DNA from: Taibaiella lutea | GTDB lineage: Bacteria; Bacteroidota; Bacteroidia; Chitinophagales; Chitinophagaceae | Length of the DNA stretch: 64,000 nucleotides | Direction: 5' to 3' | Assembly: GCF_008629695.1 (NCBI RefSeq) | Contig: NZ_VWSH01000001.1 | Location: 647,990 to 711,989 of the forward strand | Part shown: positions 16,882 to 25,545 of the stretch, in pieces | Layout of the letters: each line of letters starts with the position of its first letter | Position numbering within the stretch: position 1 is the first letter of the stretch | Translations under genes and position numbers: made by a program | Notes under the pieces: model-generated | Database searches by the model: none | What the model was told of the DNA's origin: nothing | Seen by the model: the letters and a program-made list of their open reading frames with translations, nothing else

Positions 16882-17523
16882 TTATTCATACTTAGATTTA
16901 AAAATGTCATCCTCAATAGTCATGCCTTTTTCCAGATAAATTGTTTGGATGCCTAATGTTTTTGCGGCTTCTATATGTTGCGGGCTATCATCTACAAACA
17001 ATGTTTTCTCCGGATTAATACCTGTATCATCCAGAATGTATTGAAATATCTCCTTATCGGGCTTACGCATGCCCAGTCTATGCGAAAAATAAACTTTATC
17101 AAAAAATACACCCATCGAATTAAATCCGCAAACTCCTTTCAGGATTTTGTTAAATGCTTCTTCATGAATTTCATTGGTATTACTCAACAGAAACAAATCA
17201 AAATGCAATTGCAGCTGCTGTAAAATCTGCAATCTGCGCAACGGAATATCCAATAGCATTGCGTTCCAGGCATCGATGATTTTATCTTCGCTCATATCGT
17301 TTCCCGTCAGTTCTTTTATTGCTGCTACAAATTCAGCTCTTCCAATCTTACCCGTTTCCAGCTGGTTGAAAATTTCTGTTTGCTGCATCTGGGAATAACG
17401 TTCTGCAAAATCGGTTATACCAAGTTTTACAAAAGCTTCTTCTGTCTTCTTATAATCAATATTAATAATCACACCTCCGAAATCGAGAATGATATGCCTG
17501 ATATTCTTAAACTTTGATTCCAT
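16882..17523 (-). CDS. HAD-superfamily hydrolase, subfamily IA (YihX-like)
   Basis: 213 residues. Motif I is DFGGV (nucleophile Asp14), motif II LSNTN, and motif IV FVDDSPQHIEAA. The second motif-I aspartate, the usual acid/base, is replaced by glycine, as in the YihX/epoxide-hydrolase-like branch (DLGNV or DFGGV). YihX is a glucose-1-phosphatase; the substrate here cannot be assigned. The ATG at 17523 begins 6 bases after a perfect -7 element, so the mRNA is probably leaderless. Confidence 0.87.
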   Translation of the reverse strand: MESKFKNIRHIILDFGGVIINIDYKKTEEAFVKLGITDFAERYSQMQQTEIFNQLETGKIGRAEFVAAIKELTGNDMSEDKIIDAWNAMLLDIPLRRLQILQQLQLHFDLFLLSNTNEIHEEAFNKILKGVCGFNSMGVFFDKVYFSHRLGMRKPDKEIFQYILDDTGINPEKTLFVDDSPQHIEAAKTLGIQTIYLEKGMTIEDDIFKSKYE

Positions 17524-17529
17524 AAGCTA

Positions 17530-17537
17530 CAAAGTTA
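17530..17537 (-). promoter_or_regulatory. -7 element TAACTTTG of the HAD gene
   Basis: A perfect TAnnTTTG on the minus strand. TAGCTT separates it from the ATG at 17523. Confidence 0.65.
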
Positions 17538-17733
17538 AGTATCCATCCGTTGGCAATTTGATTCTCTGTCAGGTTTTCCGACGAAGGATCAAACATTAGA
17601 TATAACCAAATATAAATTTTTCAAAAATGGAAACCTTATTGAAAATCATTTGACAAATATCAAAATCAAACCGGTAGAGCATAAGCAGTTAACTAAAATT
17701 TCATTTTGATTTTCTGACCCCAAATTTTCTCTT

Positions 17734-17741
17734 TACCTTTG
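17734..17741 (+). promoter_or_regulatory. -7 element TACCTTTG of pyrG
   Basis: A perfect TAnnTTTG 62 bases before the pyrG ATG. The ~56-base leader contains ACCGATAGAT and CGGTCGC and could fold weakly; I see no attenuator with a T-run. Confidence 0.65.
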
Positions 17742-17803
17742 CACGACCGATAGATTTTAATGATTTAATATCTACCATCCTCCGGTCGCAAACAGGACAC
17801 ATT

Positions 17804-19441
17804 ATGACTAAGTACATTTTTGTAACCGGCGGGGTTACGTCTTCATTGGGAAAAGGCATCATAGCAGCATCTCTTGCGAAATTATTACAAGCTCGTGGTT
17901 ACCGCGCCACCATTCAAAAATTTGACCCTTACATCAACGTTGACCCAGGTACCTTAAATCCTTACGAACATGGAGAATGTTTTGTAACGGAAGACGGAGC
18001 GGAAACAGACCTTGATTTGGGCCATTATGAGCGTTTCCTGAATACGCCGACTTCACAGGCTAATAACGTTACAACCGGCCGTGTGTATCAATATGTGATA
18101 AATAAAGAACGCGAAGGTGCTTTTCTTGGAAAAACCGTTCAGGTTATCCCGCACATTACGGATGAAATCAAACGCCGCATCCGCTTGTTAGGTAATGATA
18201 ATAAATATGATGTTGTAATTACTGAATTGGGTGGAACGGTTGGTGACATCGAATCTTTACCATACATCGAAGCGGTTCGTCAGTTGAAATGGGAATTAGG
18301 AAATGAGAATTGTATCGTTATTCACCTGACTTTGATTCCGTATCTTAAAGCAGCCAAAGAATTAAAAACAAAGCCAACGCAGCACTCTGTAAAGATGCTG
18401 AGCGAAAATGGCGTACACCCTGATATTATTGTCTGCCGTACCGAAGAACCTTTGTATGGCGACCTTAAAAAGAAAATTGCATTATTCTGTAATGTACGCC
18501 CCGAGGCAGTTATAGAAGCGCGTGATGCAGATACTATTTATGGTGTTCCGGTTGAAATGATGCTGGAAAAACTGGATGTCATTTCATTGAAATTATTGGA
18601 ATTGCCATTAGGAACCGAACCTGAATTGGGAAAATGGAAAGAGTTTTTAACCAAACTTCGTTACCCGAAATCAAAAGTAACAGTCGGCCTTATCGGTAAA
18701 TATGTTGAATTACAGGATGCCTACAAATCCATTCTTGAATCTTTGATTCATGCAGGCGCCATGAACGAATGTAAAGTGGAAGTCCGTAATATACACTCCG
18801 AATACCTTACGCCGGAAAATGCTGCAGAAAAGTTGCAGAACCTTGATGCAGTAATCGTAGCGCCGGGTTTTGGCAGCCGTGGCATTGAAGGAAAAATTGA
18901 CGCTATCCGTTATGCACGCGAAGAAGGTATTCCTTTCTTTGGTATCTGTCTTGGCATGCAAATGGCTGCAGTAGAATTTGCAAGAAACGTTTTGGGCCAT
19001 AATGATGCCCATTCAACAGAAATGAATGCGGACACCAAAAATCCTGTGATTCATTTAATGAATGAGCAAAAAGACATATTGCACAAAGGTGGCACTATGC
19101 GCCTGGGTTCTTATAAATGTGAATTGCAATCAAATTCCAATGTGGCTGCAATATACGGCAGCACACATATCGAAGAAAGACACCGTCATCGTTATGAATT
19201 CAATAATGATTATGTAGATGCTTTTGAAAAAGCAGGTATGTTGCCTGTTGGCAAAAACACGGAGACAGGACTTGTAGAAGTTATTGAACTTGGCAATCAT
19301 CCATTCTTTATCGGTACCCAATTTCATCCGGAATATAAAAGCACCGTTGAAAATCCGCACCCTTTGTTCAATGCTTTTGTAAAAGCAGCGAAACAACGCC
19401 AGGAGAATAAGAAAGAAGAAGCGGTGCTATCGCATAATTAG
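17804..19441 (+). CDS. pyrG: CTP synthase
   Basis: 545 residues, the usual length. The N-terminal synthase domain has the GGVTSSLGKGI P-loop-like motif at 9-19 and the FDPYINVDPGT stretch. The C-terminal glutamine amidotransferase domain has GICLGMQMA with the nucleophilic cysteine, and HPEYKS with the catalytic His/Glu. It converts UTP to CTP with ATP and glutamine in the cytoplasm. Own promoter at 17734 and own terminator at 19463. Confidence 0.97.
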   Translation: MTKYIFVTGGVTSSLGKGIIAASLAKLLQARGYRATIQKFDPYINVDPGTLNPYEHGECFVTEDGAETDLDLGHYERFLNTPTSQANNVTTGRVYQYVINKEREGAFLGKTVQVIPHITDEIKRRIRLLGNDNKYDVVITELGGTVGDIESLPYIEAVRQLKWELGNENCIVIHLTLIPYLKAAKELKTKPTQHSVKMLSENGVHPDIIVCRTEEPLYGDLKKKIALFCNVRPEAVIEARDADTIYGVPVEMMLEKLDVISLKLLELPLGTEPELGKWKEFLTKLRYPKSKVTVGLIGKYVELQDAYKSILESLIHAGAMNECKVEVRNIHSEYLTPENAAEKLQNLDAVIVAPGFGSRGIEGKIDAIRYAREEGIPFFGICLGMQMAAVEFARNVLGHNDAHSTEMNADTKNPVIHLMNEQKDILHKGGTMRLGSYKCELQSNSNVAAIYGSTHIEERHRHRYEFNNDYVDAFEKAGMLPVGKNTETGLVEVIELGNHPFFIGTQFHPEYKSTVENPHPLFNAFVKAAKQRQENKKEEAVLSHN

Positions 19442-19462
19442 ATATTAAATTTTAGATATCAG

Positions 19463-19503
19463 ATAAACCTTGTCATTGTTTGGCAAGGTTTATTCTTTTT
19501 TTC
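19463..19503 (+). terminator. pyrG terminator
   Basis: ATAAACCTTG (19463-19472) pairs with CAAGGTTTAT (19484-19493), followed by a run of eight Ts. Confidence 0.8.
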
Positions 19504-19585
19504 AGAGCAGCGATTTTTTACTTTCACATAGCATAACTGTGAAAAATCAAAAAATCCCCAAATCATAGTTCAGACGGAAATACCC

Positions 19586-19593
19586 TAATTTCG
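19586..19593 (+). promoter_or_regulatory. candidate -7 element TAATTTCG
   Basis: A TAnnTTTG variant (TTCG) 24 bases before the ATG at 19618, similar to the variants at 56 and 1197. Confidence 0.4.
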
Positions 19594-19617
19594 CAACTCA
19601 ATTGATTATTACCAACA

Positions 19618-20130
19618 ATGTTTACGCCATTATCCAGAATTCTTTTATTAGTGCTTTGTGCAGTGTTGTCAATTATTGCTGCTTCTTTTAATTTAGTGTC
19701 GGTTTTAATTATTGCAAGTATTGTCTCATTTATTATTTTGTATGGATATTTCCGCAAAGGTTCGGTAATGCTTGCTTTAAGGCAATTAAGGAAAGAAGAT
19801 TATAAAGAAGCAGAAAGGGTGATTGATATGAATAGCCACCCCGACAGATTAGATAAAAAGGACAGAGCTTATTACTTATTTGTAAAGGGGTTTATTGCAA
19901 GGGAAAAGGATCAATTCGAAGAAGCTAAAATATTTCTGGAAGAGGCATTGCAGGGCGGCATAAAGAACCAAACCGATATTGCTATGGCCATCCTTGCATT
20001 GGCGGATATGGAAATGGTAAAACATAACAAGAAAGCGGCAAAAGAATACTTTTTACAAATAAAAGATTTGAAAGTCAGTAACGAATTAATGCCTTCCGTA
20101 AGAAAAATGCAGGAATGGCTGGACATTTAG
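19618..20130 (+). CDS. membrane-anchored TPR-like protein, 170 aa
   Basis: Two adjacent hydrophobic helices (~5-23 and 26-44) anchor the N-terminus. A cytoplasmic domain follows with TPR-type helix pairs: QLRKEDYKEAERVID, DRAYYLFVKGFIAREKDQFE, AMAILALADMEMVKHNKKAA. TPRs mediate protein contacts; the partner is unknown. The downstream M16 peptidase gene is 108 bp away on the same strand with no clear promoter between, so co-transcription is possible. Confidence 0.78.
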   Translation: MFTPLSRILLLVLCAVLSIIAASFNLVSVLIIASIVSFIILYGYFRKGSVMLALRQLRKEDYKEAERVIDMNSHPDRLDKKDRAYYLFVKGFIAREKDQFEEAKIFLEEALQGGIKNQTDIAMAILALADMEMVKHNKKAAKEYFLQIKDLKVSNELMPSVRKMQEWLDI

Positions 20131-20204
20131 TATAATTTGCTAATCATTTCTCCAGTACTAATAAATAATCAAACAATAGTCGCGCGGATTGTCAGTAAAT
20201 ATCT

Positions 20205-20232
20205 ACTATCAACTAACGACTATCAACTAACG
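20205..20232. repeat. 14-bp tandem duplication
   Basis: ACTATCAACTAACG occurs twice in a row immediately before the M16 peptidase gene. Its effect is unknown; slippage could alter leader length. Confidence 0.8.
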
Positions 20233-20238
20233 AAAAAT

Positions 20239-21486
20239 ATGATACAATTCGAGCGATTTAATTTGGCAAACGGATTAAGAGTAATATTACATCAGGACTT
20301 ATCTACTCCGATGGTTGCGTTCAATATATTGTATGATGTGGGCGCAAGAGATGAAGACCCTGAACGTACCGGATTTGCGCATTTATTTGAGCATTTGATG
20401 TTTGGAGGTTCTGAGAACATTCCAAGTTATGATGAGCCGTTGCAAATGGCAGGTGGCGAAAACAATGCCTATACTACCAATGACATCACTAACTATTATA
20501 TCCAGCTTCCCAAAGAAAATATTGAAACTGCTTTCTGGCTTGAAAGCGACAGGATGCTTTCGCTGGCTTTCAATGAAAATAGTCTTGATGTGCAACGAAA
20601 GGTTGTTTCGGAAGAATTCAAAGAACACTATATCAATAAACCATATGGTGATGCATGGAATCATTTGCGCAAACTGGCTTACAAACAACATCCATATCAA
20701 TGGATGACAATCGGAAAAGAACTAAAACATATTGAAGAAGCACAATTACAAGATGTAAAAGATTTCTTCTTCAAACATTATCGCCCTCAGAATGCGGTTA
20801 TCTGCGTTGCGGGAAATACTACATTGGAAGAAGTAAAAAACCTCACAGAAAAATGGTTTGCAAATATTCCTGCAGGTGAAAAATATGAAAGGAATATTCC
20901 TGAAGAACCGAAGCAAAACGAACCAAGAGAAGCCACTGTTACGGCTGATGTACCATATGATGCACTTTATAAAGTCTGGCACATTGGCGGAAGGTTAGAT
21001 CCTCAATATTATCCCGCCGATATTATTACCGAGATTTTGGGCAGCGGCCATTCATCAAGATTATATCAAAGATTGGTGAAAGAACAACATTTGTTCAGTA
21101 ATATTTCCTGCTATCATACCGGCAGCACAGATCCGGGTTTATTGGTTATTGAAGGAAAATTGATTGAAGGTATAACTGTAGAAAAAGCTGATGCTGCCAT
21201 CCTTCATGAAATCAACTTATTAAAAACCGAAGGTATAAGCGAGGAAGAATTGGAAAAAGCAAAAAATAAAGTGGAAGCCATGATGGTCTTTGAAGACATG
21301 AATCTGCTGGCGAGAGCAAATAACTTTGCTTTTTATGAATTACTGGGCGATGCCAATCTGATGAACGAAGAATTAGACAAATACCTTAGTGTAACAATGA
21401 ACGACCTGAAAACTGCTATGGATAGCATTTTCATCGAATCAAATTGTAGTACATTGAAGTATCTTTCAAAGAATCTGCATTCTTAG
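20239..21486 (+). CDS. M16 zinc peptidase, single-unit type (415 aa)
   Basis: The inverted zinc motif HxxEH is HLFEH (48-52), with the downstream glutamate in VVSEEFKEH (~128). The rest is one N-terminal plus one C-terminal M16 domain (processing-peptidase-like). There is no signal peptide, so it is cytoplasmic if it starts at ATG 20239. I chose this start because MIQFERFNLANGLRV is the normal family beginning; a reading from TTG 20137 adds 34 residues that run through the tandem repeat. Catalytically intact by motif. A different, two-unit exported M16 peptidase lies at 28337. Confidence 0.9.
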   Translation: MIQFERFNLANGLRVILHQDLSTPMVAFNILYDVGARDEDPERTGFAHLFEHLMFGGSENIPSYDEPLQMAGGENNAYTTNDITNYYIQLPKENIETAFWLESDRMLSLAFNENSLDVQRKVVSEEFKEHYINKPYGDAWNHLRKLAYKQHPYQWMTIGKELKHIEEAQLQDVKDFFFKHYRPQNAVICVAGNTTLEEVKNLTEKWFANIPAGEKYERNIPEEPKQNEPREATVTADVPYDALYKVWHIGGRLDPQYYPADIITEILGSGHSSRLYQRLVKEQHLFSNISCYHTGSTDPGLLVIEGKLIEGITVEKADAAILHEINLLKTEGISEEELEKAKNKVEAMMVFEDMNLLARANNFAFYELLGDANLMNEELDKYLSVTMNDLKTAMDSIFIESNCSTLKYLSKNLHS

Positions 21487-21499
21487 AAATAAGTAATAG

Positions 21500-21553
21500 G
21501 TATAAAAGAAATGGTCGGCTTTGCGAATGCAAAGCCGACCATTTCTTTTATAC
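21500..21553. terminator. bidirectional terminator, 25-bp stem
   Basis: A perfect 25-bp inverted repeat with a GAAT loop (arms 21500-21524 and 21529-21553), A-rich before and T-rich after. It serves both the M16 gene (+) and terC (-). Confidence 0.9.
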
Positions 21554-21562
21554 AGAATATAG

Positions 21563-22333
21563 TTATCCTTCTTTAATTTTTGCTGTATCAGAATCTTTTA
21601 GCATTACAGGCTCACTCTTTTTACGCAATTTCATATTCAGCAATTCGACCATAAACGAAAATGCCATAGCAAAATAAGCGTAATTTTTCAGGTGCAATTC
21701 TTCTGCTTTTTCACTGTTAAAGCCTTCTACCAATAAGATAAAACCAATCATTACAAGGAAAGACAAAGCCAGCATTTTAATGGTAGGATGTTTTTGAATA
21801 AACGTTGCAATCCTGCCACTAAACAGGAACATAACAATCATTGCAATTACAACTGCAATAATCATTACAGCTAAGATTTTTGCCGTACCACCGGCTGTAA
21901 TAATGCTATCGAAACTGAAAACCATATCGATCAGAATAATCTGAACGACGGCCCTTCCCAATGTAAGTTGTGATTTTTTGGTTTTTACATGTTCTTCTTC
22001 ACCTTCAAGCTTATGATGGATTTCCATAACCGTCTTATAAATCAGAAAAATACCGCCACCAATCATTACAAGGCTTGCAAGGTCGAAACCTTTATCCCAT
22101 ATAGTGATTACGGGTTTACCTTTTTGCTGCAACAACCATTGCAATCCAAAAAGCAATACGGCACGAACAGTAATACCTGTAAACATCCAGATAAGGCGGC
22201 CTCGTTTTCTTAATTCTTCAGGCAGCCTGTTTAGAATAATGCTGACAAAAATTACATTGTCAATACCAAGTACTATTTCTAAAACTACCAGGACAATCAG
22301 ACTAATTAAGTTATCGGCTGTAAGCAATTCCAT
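21563..22333 (-). CDS. TerC-family integral membrane protein
   Basis: 256 residues with about seven membrane helices. Family motifs are EIVLGIDNVIFV near the N-terminus and DMVFSFDSI in the middle, whose acidic residues are thought to bind a metal. TerC/Alx/MeeF-type proteins are linked to tellurite resistance and manganese efflux, and some supply metal to exported enzymes. There are no other ter genes here, so a metal-export role is likelier than tellurite resistance (inference). Downstream of pyrD on the same strand, 60 bp apart. Confidence 0.9.
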   Translation of the reverse strand: MELLTADNLISLIVLVVLEIVLGIDNVIFVSIILNRLPEELRKRGRLIWMFTGITVRAVLLFGLQWLLQQKGKPVITIWDKGFDLASLVMIGGGIFLIYKTVMEIHHKLEGEEEHVKTKKSQLTLGRAVVQIILIDMVFSFDSIITAGGTAKILAVMIIAVVIAMIVMFLFSGRIATFIQKHPTIKMLALSFLVMIGFILLVEGFNSEKAEELHLKNYAYFAMAFSFMVELLNMKLRKKSEPVMLKDSDTAKIKEG

Positions 22334-22393
22334 TTTGATATAATAACGGTTGTTTTAAAATACTATTAAATAGGTGATAGACATAAGCAGGAT

Positions 22394-23413
22394 TCACAAA
22401 CCTTCGCAGATATTCTTCACGATGCGTGGGCCTTCGTAAATAAACCCGGTATAAACCTGAACCAACGAAGCACCTGCATCCAGTTTTTCTTTTGCATCTG
22501 CTGCAGTAAAAATACCGCCCGCAGCAATTATAGGAATCGTCCCTTTACTTTTTTGATGAATGTAACGAATAACATCCGTTGCTTTTTCTTTGACCGGCAA
22601 TCCACTTACGCCACCCGCACCCATTGCATCGACTTCAGCGTGATTGGTAGTTAATCCTGCGCGGCTTATAGTCGTATTGGTTGCCACAACGCCCTGAATT
22701 TTGGTAGTGTTTACGATATCAATAATATCGTCCAACTGTTCCAAGGTCAGGTCCGGAGCTATCTTCAACAGGATCGGCTTTGATTTTCCCAATTCGGAAT
22801 TAATAATCTGAAGACGGCCCAATAATTTTTCAAGAGGTTCTTTTTCCTGCAGGGCGCGAAGGTTGGGCGTATTAGGACTGCTTACATTAACTGTGAAGTA
22901 ATCGACAACATCATATAATTCGCGGAAGCAAATTTCATAATCGCCGGTTGCATTTTCATTTTCGGTAATTTTATTCTTACCGATATTTCCTCCGATAATA
23001 ATATCGGATTTACGATGACGCAGACGTTCGGCTGCAGCTTTTACACCACCATTATTAAAGCCCATTCTATTGATGAGTGCCTTGTCTTTCGGCAGACGAA
23101 ACAAACGGGGTTTATCGTTGCCATCCTGTGCTACAGGCGTTAATGTTCCTATTTCAATAAAACCAAAACCCAGGCCTGCAAGTTCATCGGTGAATTTTGC
23201 ATCTTTATCAAAACCAGCGGCAAGACCAACAGGATTTTTAAAAGTAAGTCCCCAGAGTTTACGTTCCAGCTGCGGATTTTCAACAGCAAAGTTTTTTTTC
23301 AGGATGCTTTTTACAATTGGATTTGCCGACCATTTTTTCAATTGGTTCATCACCCAATAGTGAACAACTTCCGGATCCTTTTTAAAAAGGAAAAATTTTA
23401 TTAACGAGTACAT
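22394..23413 (-). CDS. pyrD: dihydroorotate dehydrogenase (quinone), class 2
   Basis: 339 residues. The N-terminal hydrophobic helix ([10 protein letters not shown]) gives membrane association, as in class 2 enzymes. Signatures: [25 protein letters not shown] with the catalytic serine, and the FMN phosphate motif near IIAAGGIF and [12 protein letters not shown]. It oxidises dihydroorotate to orotate with quinone. ATG 23413 is chosen: it follows the -7 element by 5 bases, and the longer reading from a TTG at 23440 runs straight through that promoter. Probably leaderless mRNA. Confidence 0.95.
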   Translation of the reverse strand: MYSLIKFFLFKKDPEVVHYWVMNQLKKWSANPIVKSILKKNFAVENPQLERKLWGLTFKNPVGLAAGFDKDAKFTDELAGLGFGFIEIGTLTPVAQDGNDKPRLFRLPKDKALINRMGFNNGGVKAAAERLRHRKSDIIIGGNIGKNKITENENATGDYEICFRELYDVVDYFTVNVSSPNTPNLRALQEKEPLEKLLGRLQIINSELGKSKPILLKIAPDLTLEQLDDIIDIVNTTKIQGVVATNTTISRAGLTTNHAEVDAMGAGGVSGLPVKEKATDVIRYIHQKSKGTIPIIAAGGIFTAADAKEKLDAGASLVQVYTGFIYEGPRIVKNICEGL

Positions 23414-23418
23414 TGGCG

Positions 23419-23426
23419 CAAAGATA
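23419..23426 (-). promoter_or_regulatory. promoter of pyrD: -7 TATCTTTG
   Basis: A perfect TAnnTTTG on the minus strand with a -33-type TTTG at 23445-23448, 18 bases further upstream. CGCCA separates it from the ATG. Confidence 0.75.
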
Positions 23427-23490
23427 AAGGGGTAAAACAAATTTCAAAAAATGAATTTATTTTACCCCTGATTTATCTGTCGCAATTTCA

Positions 23491-23886
23491 TTAAACAGGT
23501 TGTTTAGCTGATTGCTCTTTTTGCTCTCTTAATATTCTTAATTCGCTTTTCAATTCGCTTACATAACTTTCCAGTGAATTAATGCGGCTTTCATAAAGTT
23601 GTTTCAATTCAGGACTTATTTGAAATTGAAAAACATCTTTGTTCGGATTTTCTCTTCTTTCACTCACCATATCATGGATTTTTTCCACATCAAACTGAAT
23701 GATAAATTCTGTGCTGTAACCTAAAAGTCCGGAGATTTTTTGAAGTCTTTCTTCTGAAAGATGAATTTCTTCGTTTTCGATTCTTGCATAGTTACCTTGA
23801 GTCATTTCAAGCTTTTCCGCCATGTATTGCTGAGTAAAGTTGCGCAGCTCGCGAAGTTTTCGGATGTTTTGCCCTAATTTTTTCAT
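23491..23886 (-). CDS. XRE-family transcriptional regulator with C-terminal coiled coil
   Basis: 131 residues. The helix-turn-helix spans ~5-60 (NIRKLRELRNFTQQYMAEKL, EMTQGNYARIENEEIHLSEE). A basic/acidic linker and a predicted coiled coil (~97-125, SRINSLESYVSELKSELRIL) follow and probably mediate dimerisation. There is no adjacent toxin or phage gene. Its upstream DNA holds two AAAGTA/TACTTT palindromes over its own promoter, which suggests autoregulation. Confidence 0.87.
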   Translation of the reverse strand: MKKLGQNIRKLRELRNFTQQYMAEKLEMTQGNYARIENEEIHLSEERLQKISGLLGYSTEFIIQFDVEKIHDMVSERRENPNKDVFQFQISPELKQLYESRINSLESYVSELKSELRILREQKEQSAKQPV

Positions 23887-23943
23887 TGTAAATTAATTGG
23901 TTAGTGTAATGGTTTTTTGGCTAAAAATACATATTAAAATGCT

Positions 23944-23986
23944 TACTTTACAAAAGTACATTAAATATGAGAAAACAAAGTACTTT
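23944..23986 (-). promoter_or_regulatory. XRE gene promoter with palindromic operators
   Basis: Minus-strand -7 TACTTTTG (23951-23958) and -33 TTTG (23976-23979) lie 17 bases apart. TACTTT-ACA-AAAGTA (23944-23958) overlaps the -7 element and the perfect palindrome AAAGTACTTT (23977-23986) overlaps the -33 element. Both look like binding sites for a dimeric repressor, plausibly the gene's own product. Confidence 0.5.
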
Positions 23987-24290
23987 TTATAAAAAAAATC
24001 TTGAAATTTATGCTAAAAATAATAAAACTATCTGATTATCAAATAATTGAATTAAATGTTCTTTAAAGAAAAACGCTTCAATTACTTTGAAAAATTAATT
24101 AACCAACTTCTGTTAAGGGGTTTGCACAAGTAAAAATTTTACATAGCAAATCTTAGCAGAAAATCTTCACTCCTATTTCATTCGACAATATAGGATTTTT
24201 TAAATAAAAACCGAATATAAATTATTGTTTAAGAAGATTCTTAACAAAATAAGCTTAGGCTGTGGAATAGCTTTTTTAGCTTTCATATTG
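23987..24290. other. AT-rich intergenic stretch between the XRE gene and carA
   Basis: About 300 bases without a plausible gene. It is strongly AT-rich with several TTAA and AAATTTAT tracts. I see no tRNA, no terminator and no convincing pyrimidine-type attenuator. Confidence 0.6.
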
Positions 24291-24298
24291 TATCTTTG
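24291..24298 (+). promoter_or_regulatory. -7 element TATCTTTG of carA
   Basis: A perfect TAnnTTTG 36 bases before the carA ATG. It overlaps the TTG at 24296 that would give a 13-residue longer reading, and so argues against that start. Confidence 0.7.
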
Positions 24299-24334
24299 CA
24301 CGCTATTCCGAATATTAATCACATAATACATACA

Positions 24335-25468
24335 ATGCCTCAGGAGAAAACCAGCCAAACAGCTTATTTGCTGCTAGAAGACGGTACGCTATTTACAGGA
24401 AAATCATTTGGTAAAATTGGAACAACAGGTGGCGAACTTTGCTTTACCACCGGAATGACAGGTTATCAGGAAATCTTTACGGACCCCAGCTATACCGGAC
24501 AAATGCTGATAATGAGTACTTGTTACATAGGCAATTATGGAGTAAACAAGGCTGATGTAGAATCTGACAAAGTAACAATCAATGGCCTGATATGTAAAAA
24601 TATAGCAGATCGTTATTCCAGAATGATTGCAACAGGTTCTTTGGAAGACTATCTTATCGATCATAATATCGTGGGAATTCAGGATGTAGATACGCGTGCT
24701 TTAGTACAACATGTCCGAACGCAGGGAGCAATGAATTGCATTATTTCCTCAGAAACAGACGACATGGAAACTTTAAAGGAAAAGCTGAAAGCAGTTCCTT
24801 CTATGAAAGGGCTTGAAATTTCTTCTAATATTACAACCAAAGAACCTTATTTTGCAGGAGATCCTGAAGCCCCTGTAAGGATTGCAGTACTTGATTTCGG
24901 CATTAAAAAACACATTCTTCATAATTTTTCGGATCGCGGCGCTTATCTTAAAATTTTTCCGGCAAAAACCTCCTTCGCTGAATTAAACCAATTTGAACCT
25001 CACGGCATTTTTGTTTCAAATGGCCCCGGAGATCCGGCGTCTATGGATTATGCAGTCCAGACAGTAAAAGATATTCTTGCTTCAAACAAACCGATGTTCG
25101 GTATTTGCCTTGGACATCAGTTATTAGCACTTGCAAATGATATTCCGACTTACAAGATGCATCATGGGCACAGAGGCCTGAATCATCCTGTAAAAAACAT
25201 CATTACAGGTAAATGTGAAATAACTACACAAAATCACGGTTTCGGTGTAGACCCTGAATCAGTAAAAAATTCAGATAAGGTTGAAGTAACTCACGTTAAT
25301 CTCAATGATGGTTCCATTGAAGGCATTAAAATGAAAGACCATCCTGCATTCTCCGTTCAATATCATCCTGAAAGTACACCCGGCCCATATGATTCCCGTT
25401 ATTTGTTTGATCAGTTTATGGACTTGATTTATGAACATTCCGATATTGAAATAGTTGAAAATAACTAA
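24335..25468 (+). CDS. carA: carbamoyl-phosphate synthase small subunit
   Basis: 377 residues. The N-terminal domain opens AYLLLEDGTLFTGKSFG and has the TTGELCFTTGMTGYQE-type segment. The C-terminal class I glutamine amidotransferase has GICLGHQLLA with the catalytic cysteine, and VQYHPESTPGP with His/Glu. It supplies ammonia to the large subunit for arginine and pyrimidine synthesis. The large subunit gene is not adjacent; an SDR dehydrogenase gene follows 77 bases later. Confidence 0.96.
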   Translation: MPQEKTSQTAYLLLEDGTLFTGKSFGKIGTTGGELCFTTGMTGYQEIFTDPSYTGQMLIMSTCYIGNYGVNKADVESDKVTINGLICKNIADRYSRMIATGSLEDYLIDHNIVGIQDVDTRALVQHVRTQGAMNCIISSETDDMETLKEKLKAVPSMKGLEISSNITTKEPYFAGDPEAPVRIAVLDFGIKKHILHNFSDRGAYLKIFPAKTSFAELNQFEPHGIFVSNGPGDPASMDYAVQTVKDILASNKPMFGICLGHQLLALANDIPTYKMHHGHRGLNHPVKNIITGKCEITTQNHGFGVDPESVKNSDKVEVTHVNLNDGSIEGIKMKDHPAFSVQYHPESTPGPYDSRYLFDQFMDLIYEHSDIEIVENN

Positions 25469-25545
25469 GATTCATTCTAAAGTTTTCTTCTTTCTTTTTA
25501 AAACAAATAATCTTAAAAATCTCCTCAGGGTACTATCAATAATAT

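Noticed and set aside
23414-23440. TTG start for pyrD nine codons upstream
   Set aside because: It would read through the promoter at 23419-23426.
24296-24334. TTG start giving carA 13 extra residues
   Set aside because: The TTG is inside the perfect -7 element TATCTTTG and the extra residues are not family-like; the ATG at 24335 is used.
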